This document shows positions 16,421 through 25,153 of a stretch of 64,000 bases of DNA, piece by piece. Each line of letters opens with the position of its first letter. Position 1 is the first letter of the stretch. A program made the translations under genes and the position numbers. Source of the DNA: Novipirellula sp052161655 (GTDB lineage: Bacteria; Planctomycetota; Planctomycetia; Pirellulales; Pirellulaceae); the NCBI RefSeq assembly GCF_052161655.1, contig NZ_CP197418.1:10168001-10232000 (forward strand), read 5' to 3'. The notes beneath the pieces were generated by a model that was not told the DNA's origin, did not search any database, and saw nothing but the letters and a program-made list of their open reading frames with translations.

Positions 16421-18946
16421 ATGAGTGTTCTGCGACCAACAAGCACAGCGTGGTTAACGACTTGGCTGCTCTTGCTCTCGGCATTCACTTCGATACATCA
16501 CGCCGATGCGGCGGAGCCGATCGTGGTCGAGGCGGACTTGCTAGTCGTCGGAGGCACTGAATCCGGATGTGCGGCGGCGGTTCAGGCTGCCCGCATGGGT
16601 GTGCAAAAGATTGTACTGGTCAACGATATCGATTGGCTCGGTGGTCAATTCAGCGCCGAGGGACTCGGTGCGATCGATGAGAACCGTGCCCATCAGTACA
16701 ACGGCACGGTGCCTATTCCTCGCTCCGGCATTTTCCGAGAAGTGATTGACGCGATCGAAACGAAAAACGCACAGCTTTATGGTGGCGTGGGGCGTCCTGG
16801 AAACACTCGCGTGATCACGACAGCACGACCCATCGTTTCGGAGTCTGTGTTTCGCGACCTGCTTGCTCCGCATGAGCAATCGGGCCAAATCCAGCGTTAC
16901 TCACGCTATCGTGTTTCGAGCGCCATCGTGGAGAACGACACCGTTCGCGGAGTCGAGTTCGTGGCGACCGACGCGGTCACGAAAGTAAGCGAGTTGATCG
17001 TTCACGCCCGCATGACCATTGATGCCAGCGACTGGGGTGATGTCATCAAGGCATCCGGTGCAAGCTGGGACTGTGGCATCGATGCAAAATCTGAATTTGG
17101 TGAACCCACCGCTCCTAAAACGAATCAACCGACAACGGATCTGGCACCGATCACCTACTGCATGATCCTTGTCGAACAGCCCCAAGAGTCACTGTATCCC
17201 AAGCCCACGACGTACGCCCCTGGTTACTTTACCGGGACGTGGGGATGGATCGATGAGGAATTTGCCTATACGACGCGGCGATTAGTCGACGGCAAAGGAT
17301 TCGCGGAAATTGACCACGCGGATGTGCTGCTGATCAATTCACCTCAAATCGACTACCCGCTCGACTCGCTGCCAGCCGATGTTGTGACCGAGCTCGAACA
17401 GAGCGAAGCTGGCGCATCGAAGAAAACACTCGTTGCAATGACACCGGCGCAGCGCGAGATCGTATTTCAGGATGCCAAGCGTCACTCGCTTCGCTACTAC
17501 TATCATTTACAAACGAACTTTCCAAAATTCCGCCGCATGGCGCTGAGCGACGAATTCGGAACGGCCGATCAATTGCCTCCGAAACCGTATGTCCGCGAGA
17601 GCCTTCGGCTTGTCTCTCGGCACATCATTCGGGAACAGGAGGTCGATGGATTTACTGGCTACCAAAGCTATGCGACCACGATGTTCCCCGACGCTGTTTT
17701 CTCGTGGCAATTCGAAAAGGATTTTCATCCGACTCAGCGAGCTTGGCTGAGCGACCAGGGAAACGCTGGGCCGTGGGAAGCCACCTTTCGAGGCAACCGT
17801 CGCTTTGGTCGCGGCGGGACCGGACGCGCCGTCTTTCCACTACGCGCACTTGTCCCCGAGCGAATCCAAGGATTGCTCGGTGCACAAAAGAACTTGGGTT
17901 ACACCAGTATCGTTGGCTCGTCATGCCGGCTGCACGATCAATCGATTCATGCCGGCCAAGCCAGTGGCGCGGTGGCGGCGGTTAGTCTGCGCAACCACGT
18001 CGATCCGGCCGCGATTTACCTCCGCCCTGATCAACTTGCCGAGATCTGGGAAGGGCTGCTGGAGCCCGTCAACGGCGCGCCGTTGGCCGTTTGGCCTTTC
18101 TCGGATACCGATCCCTATGACGATGGCTTTGCCGCGATCCAGCAACTTGCACTGCGTCGACTGCTCGGCCTCGGTTCCACCGACACGGCGTTTCAGCCCG
18201 ACCAAGTCGCAACCGATTCATGGACCGAGCGTGTGATGGACGCCATCATCAACGCTGGCTATACGGCAACGCAACTTGACCTCGAAACCACTGCCACACG
18301 TCGCGACGTTGCCGTCTCGTTGTGGAATCAATTGAAATCACAACCCACTCCCAATCCGATTCGTAAAAACGAATCGGATGCCGACGATGATGGCATACTC
18401 GATTCCCAAGACCCTCTTCCCTTTACGCGAGGGACGGTTTCTTGGCAGCGATCACCGGAACACGATGGCAATCCTCCGCAGCTTCCTCCGTTTCCAGCCA
18501 AAACCGTCGCGATCAACTTTACGTCGGCGGCCGGCTCAACCGCTGAGTCGTTTACCAACGACGTGGGCGGTAAATTCTCTGCGAAACCAGGATTCGGTTG
18601 GCAAAAGGACTTGAGCAACAACACGCGATTGCGTGGAACCAACCTCGGACCCTTGCGCGACGGATTTGTATTCACACGCGCCCAAGACGTCTGGGAATGC
18701 GAAGTCGACAACGGAGAATGGCGGGTGTATGTGTGTTTAGGCGACGCGGGGCATGAGCAGGCCGGGCAACATTTGCGAATCGAGGACACCGTGGTTGCAG
18801 AGGACGTCGCCACTTCGCTCGGCGTCTTTCACGAGACAATGACTGAGGTCGACGTCACCGATGGCCGCATCACGCTAACGCTAGGCACGCCCGCGGGTAG
18901 CGGCAATACAACGATCAATTGGTTGATTGCCGTGCCGGTCCAATAG
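16421..18946 (+). CDS. Secreted FAD-dependent oxidoreductase with C-terminal ligand-binding domain
   Basis: An 841-aa protein from ATG 16421; a longer reading from 16283 would bury the signal peptide. The signal is MSVLRPTSTAWLTTWLLLLS, with likely cleavage after HHADA. The FAD_oxidored-type Rossmann motif DLLVVGGTESGCAAAVQAAR follows directly, with DIDWLGGQFSAEGLGAID as the second flavin-binding stretch and GRGGTGRAVFPLRALVPERI and NLGYTSIVGSSCRLHDQ near the end of that domain. A calcium-binding-like DADDDGILDSQDP linker then leads to a beta-rich 150-residue domain (from VAINFTS) like those appended to planctomycete carbohydrate enzymes. Annotators often call such proteins xanthan lyases; the substrate is unknown. 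Location is periplasmic or extracellular. Confidence 0.85.
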   Translation: MSVLRPTSTAWLTTWLLLLSAFTSIHHADAAEPIVVEADLLVVGGTESGCAAAVQAARMGVQKIVLVNDIDWLGGQFSAEGLGAIDENRAHQYNGTVPIPRSGIFREVIDAIETKNAQLYGGVGRPGNTRVITTARPIVSESVFRDLLAPHEQSGQIQRYSRYRVSSAIVENDTVRGVEFVATDAVTKVSELIVHARMTIDASDWGDVIKASGASWDCGIDAKSEFGEPTAPKTNQPTTDLAPITYCMILVEQPQESLYPKPTTYAPGYFTGTWGWIDEEFAYTTRRLVDGKGFAEIDHADVLLINSPQIDYPLDSLPADVVTELEQSEAGASKKTLVAMTPAQREIVFQDAKRHSLRYYYHLQTNFPKFRRMALSDEFGTADQLPPKPYVRESLRLVSRHIIREQEVDGFTGYQSYATTMFPDAVFSWQFEKDFHPTQRAWLSDQGNAGPWEATFRGNRRFGRGGTGRAVFPLRALVPERIQGLLGAQKNLGYTSIVGSSCRLHDQSIHAGQASGAVAAVSLRNHVDPAAIYLRPDQLAEIWEGLLEPVNGAPLAVWPFSDTDPYDDGFAAIQQLALRRLLGLGSTDTAFQPDQVATDSWTERVMDAIINAGYTATQLDLETTATRRDVAVSLWNQLKSQPTPNPIRKNESDADDDGILDSQDPLPFTRGTVSWQRSPEHDGNPPQLPPFPAKTVAINFTSAAGSTAESFTNDVGGKFSAKPGFGWQKDLSNNTRLRGTNLGPLRDGFVFTRAQDVWECEVDNGEWRVYVCLGDAGHEQAGQHLRIEDTVVAEDVATSLGVFHETMTEVDVTDGRITLTLGTPAGSGNTTINWLIAVPVQ

Positions 18947-18998
18947 AGGAATCGACGACGAAGTCACGCGGCGTTTCGCTTCAGCGGGTACACTAAAA

Positions 18999-19017
18999 TG
19001 CGGAAGGACTTTCCGCA
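18999..19017. terminator. Short perfect hairpin between oxidoreductase and mutarotase genes
   Basis: TGCGGAA (18999-19005), loop GGACT, TTCCGCA (19011-19017). It lies 52 bp after the oxidoreductase stop and 96 bp before the next start. There is no T-run. It may attenuate or separate transcripts. Confidence 0.4.
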
Positions 19018-19113
19018 GGACGGTCTCGAAAAATCCGACGTCGAGCCTAAACGCTTGGCGAGTTTTCGCTACGTTCGGCCTGGCGTTTCTAACTCGTTTC
19101 TTTGGCTTTCAGC

Positions 19114-19998
19114 ATGCAAACCAGCATTGACCAATTGTCGTCCCAATTCTCGGTCGCCGGAGTCCGTTTTGCCGAGGGAAATGGCGGGCTTGTCAAAGTG
19201 GTCGTCCACACCGATCGCTGCGATGGCGAGATCTATCTACACGGTGCCCACATCACTCACTTTCAGCCCAGCGGTGCATCGCCAGTGTTGTGGATGAGCA
19301 AAAAATCGGTTTTCGCTGAGGACAAGGCAATCCGCGGCGGCGTCCCTATTTGCTTTCCTTGGTTTGGCCCCAAAGCCTCCGACCCGAGTGCTCCAGGGCA
19401 CGGTTATGCGCGTATTCGGACGTGGGATTTGGTTGCCGCCCAAAACAATGATGACGGCGATGTATTGCTGACGCTCGGCGTCAAGATTGACGATTTCGAA
19501 CTGACGTACAAGGTCACGTTCGGACGATCGCTCGGCATGTCGCTGGCGGTGAAACTGTCGGATCAAGCAAACACGCCTGCGTCATTCGAGGAAGCACTTC
19601 ACACCTACCTCGCCGTCAAAGACATCCATCAAGTGGTAATCGAGGGCCTCGAGTCGGCCGCGTACATCGACAAGGTCGACGGCATGCAAGAAAAACCAGC
19701 GACCGACGAATCGATTCAATTCAGCGGCGAATGCGACCGCGTTTACCTCGACACCACCTCGACCTGCATCTTGCGTGCCCCTGCGATGGCACGGTCGATC
19801 CAAGTCTCGAAATCTAATTCGCAGTGCACCGTCGTTTGGAATCCGTGGATCAACAAGAGTGCCGCGATGGCCGATTTTGGTGACGACGAATGGACATCAA
19901 TGGCCTGTATCGAAACCGCTAACGTGGGCTCGTACAGCCGGACTCTGAAACCGGGCGAGTCGCATGTGATGACGGCCGACGTGTCGGTCATCCCGTAG
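19114..19998 (+). CDS. D-hexose-6-phosphate mutarotase (YeaD-like)
   Basis: A 294-aa aldose-epimerase-fold protein that interconverts anomers of glucose-6-phosphate and related sugars in the cytoplasm. Family signatures: LHGAHITHFQP, VLWMSKKSVFAEDKAIRGG, VPICFPWFG, GHGYARIRTW (catalytic His), EEALHTYL (substrate-binding) and MACIETANV with the catalytic Glu. ATG 19114 is used; a TTG four codons upstream is possible. Length agrees with the family. A short repeat (family G) begins 7 bp after the stop. No neighbouring sugar gene explains the location. Confidence 0.92.
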   Translation: MQTSIDQLSSQFSVAGVRFAEGNGGLVKVVVHTDRCDGEIYLHGAHITHFQPSGASPVLWMSKKSVFAEDKAIRGGVPICFPWFGPKASDPSAPGHGYARIRTWDLVAAQNNDDGDVLLTLGVKIDDFELTYKVTFGRSLGMSLAVKLSDQANTPASFEEALHTYLAVKDIHQVVIEGLESAAYIDKVDGMQEKPATDESIQFSGECDRVYLDTTSTCILRAPAMARSIQVSKSNSQCTVVWNPWINKSAAMADFGDDEWTSMACIETANVGSYSRTLKPGESHVMTADVSVIP

Positions 19999-20005
19999 AT
20001 AACCC

Positions 20006-20028
20006 GTGGGATGGGCTTCCCGCCTGTC
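20006..20028 (+). repeat. Post-stop repeat (family G), copy 1
   Basis: GTGGGATGGGCTTCCCGCCT plus GTC, just after the mutarotase stop. It is the sense-strand equivalent of the sequences following bioF (37438-37468) and the peroxiredoxin gene (56056-56086), where it reads GTGGGATAGGCTTCCAGCCT plus GTC on the gene strand. Confidence 0.65.
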
Positions 20029-20078
20029 TTGCTCACGAATCGGCATAAACTGGCATCCCAATTGCTCTACCCACTGCT

Positions 20079-21317
20079 ATGACTGACTCACAAACCTGGC
20101 TACCGCAACTGATTAAGGTCGCAGAACCCCTGCATGCAGACTGGGTTTCGATGCGTCGCTACTTACATCAACACCCTGAACTATCGGATTCCGAGTATCA
20201 AACGACGGAATATTTGACTTGCGCGTTCACCAAACTTGGATTACCGACTCACATCCCGGTCGATAAACGCGGATTAACAGCGGACTTGGTGACGTTCAAA
20301 CACGACCCCAATCGCTGGATTGCGATTCGGGGTGACATTGATGCATTACCGATCAGCGATTCCAAAGCGGTCGATTATCGCAGCACCTGTGACGGAGTGA
20401 TGCACGCCTGTGGCCACGATGTCCATGCCACGGTGGTCGTCGCCGCAATCCAAATTTTGACGGCGATGCACAAAGCAAACCAATTACCGTGGCCGATCGC
20501 GGTGCGTGCGATCTTGCAGCCGTCCGAAGAATTGGCAACGGGGGCTCGCTACATGATCCACCATCACGCACTACGCGACATCGATGCAATCCTAGCCTTG
20601 CATGTCGATCCGACACGATCAGTGGGCTGCATTGGACTGCGTCACGGCACATTGACTGCTGCCTGTGATGCCGTGCATGTCACGATCCATGGCAACGGCG
20701 GTCACGGTGCCCGTCCCCACCTGACAAACGACCCGATCGATGCGATCACGCATTGGGTGCAATCGGCATTTCGTCGGCTTGGACGCACCGTCAACGCTCA
20801 CCAAACTGTGGTGTTTTCCGTCGGCGAACTGCACGCCGGTCATAGCACCAATGTGATTCCCGACTCGGCATCGTTATCGGGTTCCCTGCGATCACTCGAC
20901 TCTCACTCGCGACGCATCGCATTGGAAACGCTCGAAGATGTCTGTCGAGCGACGGAAATTGAAAACAACTGCAAAGTTAAAATGGAGCTTGGTTTTTCAG
21001 CCCCCGCCGTGATCAATAACGACTCACTGGTCGACATGCTGACGGATACCGCCACTGCAGCCTTCACCGCAGGTGCAATCGAGTGGATCGATGAACCGAG
21101 CATGGGCAGCGAAGACTTTTCGTATTACTTGAAACAGATTCCCGGAGCAATGTTTCGCCTTGGCGTCGCAGGCGATCAAGTCGGACATGCTCCGCTACAC
21201 ACTCCTGCATTTGACATCGACGAGCGAGCGATCATGGTCGGTGCCAAACTTTTCGCCGCCTCGGTGATCGCCTACTTCGATCCTAGTCGCACCCCTGTTC
21301 CCACAGAAAACGCGTAG
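20079..21317 (+). CDS. M20 family amidohydrolase (peptidase M20D type)
   Basis: A 412-aa di-metal hydrolase related to IAA-amino-acid and N-acyl-amino-acid amidohydrolases. Motifs: MRRYLHQHPELSDSEYQT (family N-terminus), IRGDIDALPI with metal-binding Asp, MHACGHDVHATVVV with metal-binding Cys/His pair, LQPSEELATGARYMI (catalytic and metal Glu), GGHGARPHLTNDPIDA in the dimerisation lid, and MGSEDFSYYL near the C-terminus. It has no signal peptide, so it should be cytoplasmic. The next gene starts 89 bp downstream on the same strand. The exact acyl-amino-acid substrate cannot be read from the sequence. Confidence 0.92.
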   Translation: MTDSQTWLPQLIKVAEPLHADWVSMRRYLHQHPELSDSEYQTTEYLTCAFTKLGLPTHIPVDKRGLTADLVTFKHDPNRWIAIRGDIDALPISDSKAVDYRSTCDGVMHACGHDVHATVVVAAIQILTAMHKANQLPWPIAVRAILQPSEELATGARYMIHHHALRDIDAILALHVDPTRSVGCIGLRHGTLTAACDAVHVTIHGNGGHGARPHLTNDPIDAITHWVQSAFRRLGRTVNAHQTVVFSVGELHAGHSTNVIPDSASLSGSLRSLDSHSRRIALETLEDVCRATEIENNCKVKMELGFSAPAVINNDSLVDMLTDTATAAFTAGAIEWIDEPSMGSEDFSYYLKQIPGAMFRLGVAGDQVGHAPLHTPAFDIDERAIMVGAKLFAASVIAYFDPSRTPVPTENA

Positions 21318-21406
21318 CGACATTGGCTTTACGATGTCGATTTCGCAATGGCACCACAAACGTTTATCCCCCGTTCCTAGCAACGAATCTCGCGGAGACG
21401 ACGCCC

Positions 21407-22522
21407 ATGGCCAAGTTAAACTTTACCTCGAATCCGACTCATACTCTCGGAGTCGAAATCGAAATGGGACTCTGTGATGGCAACACGATGGAGCTTGTCA
21501 ACGGTTGTGAAACGCTGCTCAAACGAATCCCCGAGGAACTGCATACGACGATCAAACCCGAATTGATGCAGTGCTGTGTCGAAGTGATCAGCGGGGTGTG
21601 TGGCGATGTTGGCGAGATCCGCGAAGACCTGCTTGGCAAAATTCGGCAAGTGCAAACTGCCGCCGATTCGTTGGACATGCGATTGTGGTGGGGATCCACC
21701 CATCCCTTCAGCCGCTGGGAGAACCAGCAAGTCACGCCGACCGAGCGATACATAAACTTGCTCGATTTGTTACAAGAACTCGCACGCCGAATGATCACCT
21801 TTGGACTGCACGTGCATGTCGGCGTGGATACCGGCGACAAGGCGGTGATGATTTGCGACCGTATCATGCAATACTTGCCGTTGCTGTTGGCGCTTTCGAC
21901 AAGCAGCCCGTATTGGCAAACGCGTGACACCGGATTGCACTCGCATCGCTCGAAGTTGATGGAGGGATTACCCACGGCCGGATTGCCGACGCTGATGCGG
22001 AATTGGAGCGAGTATGTTTGGCTGGTCAATCACATGGTCGAAACCGGCTTTATCAACACGATCCGCGAGATTTGGTGGGACGTACGGCCGCATCACAATT
22101 TTGGCACCGTCGAAGTCCGCGTCTGTGATATGCCCGGCGACATCGATTCGGTGTGCGGATTGGCCGCGCTGATCCAATGCTTGGTCAAACATCTGAGTGA
22201 CGAGATTGACGAGGGGACCTACCAATTTGATTGCCATCCGATGATGGTGCGTCAAAACAAATGGCGAGCCGCGAGATTCGGCAGCTCCGCGAGCTTGGTC
22301 AATACGCGTGACTATCGCGTCGAACCGGTGGTCACGATCGCATGCCGATTGGTCGATCAACTACGCGACGTGGCTGTCGACCTGGGCTGTGAAAGCGAGC
22401 TGAGCTTTGTCAAAGAGATGGCAGCGAGAAACGGTTGGTCGGAATGCCAACGCGCCATTTTTCAGCAGACCAATGACGCGGCAGAGATGGTCCGTCAATT
22501 GACCGAGCAGTCTCGTGTCTGA
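21407..22522 (+). CDS. YbdK-type carboxylate-amine ligase (glutamate-cysteine ligase family 2)
   Basis: A 371-aa protein of the GCS2 family, ATP-dependent ligases with weak glutamate-cysteine ligase activity in the founding member. The start at ATG 21407 is backed by GGAGA 8 nt upstream; the longer frame from 21323 has no such site. Signatures: HTLGVEIEMGLCD (ATP/Mg Glu residues), TIKPELMQCCVEVISG, WWGSTHPFSRW, FGLHVHVGVD, SSPYWQTRDTGLHSHRS and the C-terminal RPHHNFGTVEVRVCDMPGD. These cover the whole family fold. Position after an amidohydrolase is suggestive of amide or peptide metabolism but not decisive. Confidence 0.9.
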   Translation: MAKLNFTSNPTHTLGVEIEMGLCDGNTMELVNGCETLLKRIPEELHTTIKPELMQCCVEVISGVCGDVGEIREDLLGKIRQVQTAADSLDMRLWWGSTHPFSRWENQQVTPTERYINLLDLLQELARRMITFGLHVHVGVDTGDKAVMICDRIMQYLPLLLALSTSSPYWQTRDTGLHSHRSKLMEGLPTAGLPTLMRNWSEYVWLVNHMVETGFINTIREIWWDVRPHHNFGTVEVRVCDMPGDIDSVCGLAALIQCLVKHLSDEIDEGTYQFDCHPMMVRQNKWRAARFGSSASLVNTRDYRVEPVVTIACRLVDQLRDVAVDLGCESELSFVKEMAARNGWSECQRAIFQQTNDAAEMVRQLTEQSRV

Positions 22523-22584
22523 TCTGGCCCGTGTGTGCAATGCGATAACAGTCGGCGTCAAGAAAGTTCAAACGCCAACACCGC

Positions 22585-23112
22585 TTACCGCGATTGGCGC
22601 GACTCCAGATGCTTTTTGACCGAGTCGATCGGAATCGGGATGCCTCGCAGGATACCATCGAGGACAAGTTTGCCATCAACAACGCCTTGGAATTTGGCGA
22701 TGATCATGCGACCACGACTCGCTTTTTTCAGCTCGATCAGCAGAATCAGCTTGTCGCCTGGGGTGACAACGCCGCGAAAGCGAGCCTCGTCCAGACCGCC
22801 AAAGCCGACCATCGCGGCACCGAGCAAGTCATGTCGCTGAGTGAAGTAGCTCGACAGCTGGGCGATCGCCTCAAGCTGGATCACTCCAGGCATGATCGGC
22901 ATGCCTGGCATATGGCCACGCACCCAAAATTCATCTTCGGTGACATCTTTATAACCGGCGCACACCGAACGTTCGGTGTCCTCGTAGAGGATACCGGTCA
23001 GATGTTCCATCTCGAAACGTTGCGGATTTAGCTTGCGAATGTCCTCGATATCCGCGATGGGGTTATCGAGGTCCAACAGTGCCAAATCGACGATAAGATC
23101 GCTTTTAGCCAC
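22585..23112 (-). CDS. 3-hydroxyacyl-ACP dehydratase, FabZ-like
   Basis: A 175-aa hot-dog-fold protein. The catalytic block GHMPGMPIMPGVIQLEAIAQ carries the His (GHMPG) and acidic residue (LEAIAQ) of FabZ; FGGLDEARFRGVVTPGDKL is the second conserved segment. It would dehydrate 3-hydroxyacyl-ACP in fatty-acid synthesis or a related pathway. The start is GTG 23112, preceded by GGAG at 6 nt. The N-terminal 45 residues are longer than in E. coli FabZ, as in several planctomycete homologues. A 32-aa ORF ends 34 bp upstream on the same strand and probably shares its mRNA. Confidence 0.9.
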   Translation of the reverse strand: MAKSDLIVDLALLDLDNPIADIEDIRKLNPQRFEMEHLTGILYEDTERSVCAGYKDVTEDEFWVRGHMPGMPIMPGVIQLEAIAQLSSYFTQRHDLLGAAMVGFGGLDEARFRGVVTPGDKLILLIELKKASRGRMIIAKFQGVVDGKLVLDGILRGIPIPIDSVKKHLESRQSR

Positions 23113-23146
23113 GAACTGCTCCGTTAGTTGTGCGGGCAGCGGTAGA

Positions 23147-23245
23147 TTAGGTTTTAACTTTACGACGCTTTGCTTTACGAGCTTTTGCGTTAGCCGGACG
23201 TTGTCCGTGGTTAGCTTTTTTCAGCTTATGGTGTGGTTTAGCCAT
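23147..23245 (-). CDS. 32-aa highly basic protein, ribosomal-protein-like
   Basis: ATG 23245 to TAA 23147 encodes MAKPHHKLKKANHGQRPANA followed by KARKAKRRKVKT. About 40 percent of residues are Lys or Arg and there are no acidic residues at all, the composition of small rRNA-binding proteins such as bTHX, bL36 or bL37. It is too short for most ORF callers. The stop is followed after 34 bp by the GTG of the FabZ-like gene. Upstream is a GAATCGATTC palindrome abutting the ATG rather than a clear Shine-Dalgarno. I recall similar MAKPHHxLKKANHG proteins from planctomycetes but cannot verify it here. A ribosomal role is inference from composition. Confidence 0.7.
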   Translation of the reverse strand: MAKPHHKLKKANHGQRPANAKARKAKRRKVKT

Positions 23246-23455
23246 GAATCGATTCAATCGAGGAAAGCGTAATATTGACGGAGAATTCTCTCACAGAGTT
23301 CTATTGAGGGTGAGAAAATAGCATGTTTGGCGTTGTTTTGGTAGTCATCCCCAAAAACCTTCGTATCGACCGGTTTTTTGGGAATACTTGACCGCAATTT
23401 GAGAGGTGCCAGAACCGTTGAATTTCATCTAATTTTCTGTTTCCAGGCTCTGGCG

Positions 23456-23597
23456 AGCGCCGTTAAAGCATTTTCTGGTAGCTACCTTCGCCAGAAGGTG
23501 GTGGTATGCATTGAATGACAACAATCCACACTCTGGCGACCGTAGCTACGAAACGCAAATGGCGTAATTTGCCGCCTCTAAATGCTTCACACCGTTG
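23456..23597. repeat. MITE-like element (family D), copy 1 (degraded)
   Basis: 142 bp, the same length as the intact copy at 47140-47281. It shares ATTTTCT, GTAGCTACCTTCGCCAGAAG, the GGTGGT region, CTCTGGCGA, CGTAGCTACG, AACGCAAATG, CGTAATTTGCCG and CTCTAAAT. The right end TTCACACCGTTG differs by one base from the intact terminal repeat; the left end is decayed. It occupies the spacer between the basic-protein gene and the gluzincin-like gene; the rest of 23246-23641 shows no gene. Confidence 0.8.
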
Positions 23598-23641
23598 GGC
23601 TCTGCCTGGGAGCGAGTGTTTCGTCGCGGACGGAACTTAAA

Positions 23642-24958
23642 CTAGCGGAGCAGTGACCGCGGCGGCTGGCGAATGTCCGAGCCACCTGGATAGCTGGAAA
23701 CTGGCCCAGCAGCGGCGGGAGCCATCGGACGCAGTGCGATTCCGTTTCGTGAAAACGACTGTTCCGGCTGCGGTTGAGCCGCCGAATAGGGGCTACTGTC
23801 GCGAACCGAGGGGGGTAACAAACGATCCGATGCCATCGAACCCGCCACGTTGGTCGCCGCAGGTTGACTGCTCTGGACCGGACGGACTTGCCCTTCACCT
23901 TCTAATTTGCGTCGTTCGTACCAGCCGCTCGGCTGTGTACTGGCCAGTGCAGTCGCAGGCGATACGGACTGGGAAGGTGTTTCGAGCTGAGCGAGTTGAA
24001 CGCCGCCAGCATTAGCAAACCTGCCCGCTGGCGAGTTTACCGGTGCTCGTGAATTTGACGGCGAATTGATCGCAACGTTGTTGCCAGGCGAGTTGTTACC
24101 AGCGACATCGATGTTTGACCCTTGGTTGTCAGGGCCTTGGTTATCAGGGCCTTGGCTATTGGGGCCTCGGCTGTTTAGGTCACGTTTGGCAAATTTTTCT
24201 ACCGGACCACTACCCGCAGCAACCCAGGAGAGCCAATAGTCTTGTAGTTCGGCCAGCGATTCGTAGCCGTAATGTTTGCGAATATTTGCCGTCCACGAGG
24301 GATGCTGCATGTAATCATGCAAAAACTTGATGAACGTTTGCGGGCTGTCTTGCTCGATCAAAAAGCGGCAAACCGAGTAGCCTTGGGCGTACATCGGCAA
24401 CACGTCGTTTGGATATTCCGTCAACAGGAACAACTTGTTCATCGCGATACCGCGGCGAGTTCCCAAGAACTCTCGCAGCTTGGCCTCGTGCTTCTGACGC
24501 TCCGAGTCATGCTCGACCGTCGTACAAATTCCTTCGTCCGCCCAACGTGGCAGCGGACGACCGAAGTGAGTGGCAAGAATGGTATGGGTGACTTCGTGAG
24601 GTAGAACGCTGTCGAGAATTCGTTCAGGAGTTCCGACGACTTCCATTTGGAAATCACGAACCGGCGAACGGTTGTAGGTCGTCACGCCTTGAGCAGCTAG
24701 ACGCGGTCCCGATACGACGCGAACGGGACATGGGACTGGCCATGGGGGCAATGGAGCCCCGAGCCAATAAGTCGCCAAGTCGTTGCGATAGCGTTCGGCT
24801 GCTTCACCCACGGCCTGCGCCAAATGAGCATCCGGAGCTTGGATCAAGAAGTTTTGAGTCCGAAAGTTCGCCGCGTTGGATGAGCTAGCAACCCCGAAGG
24901 TTACTGCAAAACCAACCGCCACGATAACGAAACGTCGCAATAAAAATCCGGCTTCCAT
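23642..24958 (-). CDS. Exported gluzincin-like protein with low-complexity tail
   Basis: 438 aa from ATG 24958 (GGAG 9 nt upstream); longer readings begin at 24979 or at TTG 25030. Signal peptide FVIVAVGFAVTFGVASSS with cleavage near SNA-AN. A zinc-peptidase signature is clear: VLPHEVTHTILATHFG (HExxH) followed 15 residues later by WADEG with the third ligand Glu, as in peptidase MA-like families. A Tyr/Phe-rich helix and a WLSW segment complete a domain of about 260 residues. The C-terminal 190 residues are Asn/Pro/Ser/Gln-rich, with tandem GPDNQGPDNQG units encoded by direct repeats near 24118-24170. Probably a periplasmic or surface protease; substrate unknown. Confidence 0.78.
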   Translation of the reverse strand: MEAGFLLRRFVIVAVGFAVTFGVASSSNAANFRTQNFLIQAPDAHLAQAVGEAAERYRNDLATYWLGAPLPPWPVPCPVRVVSGPRLAAQGVTTYNRSPVRDFQMEVVGTPERILDSVLPHEVTHTILATHFGRPLPRWADEGICTTVEHDSERQKHEAKLREFLGTRRGIAMNKLFLLTEYPNDVLPMYAQGYSVCRFLIEQDSPQTFIKFLHDYMQHPSWTANIRKHYGYESLAELQDYWLSWVAAGSGPVEKFAKRDLNSRGPNSQGPDNQGPDNQGSNIDVAGNNSPGNNVAINSPSNSRAPVNSPAGRFANAGGVQLAQLETPSQSVSPATALASTQPSGWYERRKLEGEGQVRPVQSSQPAATNVAGSMASDRLLPPSVRDSSPYSAAQPQPEQSFSRNGIALRPMAPAAAGPVSSYPGGSDIRQPPRSLLR

Positions 24959-25153
24959 GCCGCTGCACTCCCGTAGCATCCGTACTAGTTTCGACTCCGT
25001 GATCGATCGCTTCGTCGTTTTCGCTTGCAATCCTTGATGACAGTCATTGCCACCGGGTGTTCACAAACCGACGAGTCGACGCGGGCAGTCTAGGCGAAGC
25101 AAAGGTTTCAGAGAAAGACGAATAAACCAGAATGGCGGCGTCGCCTAAGATTT

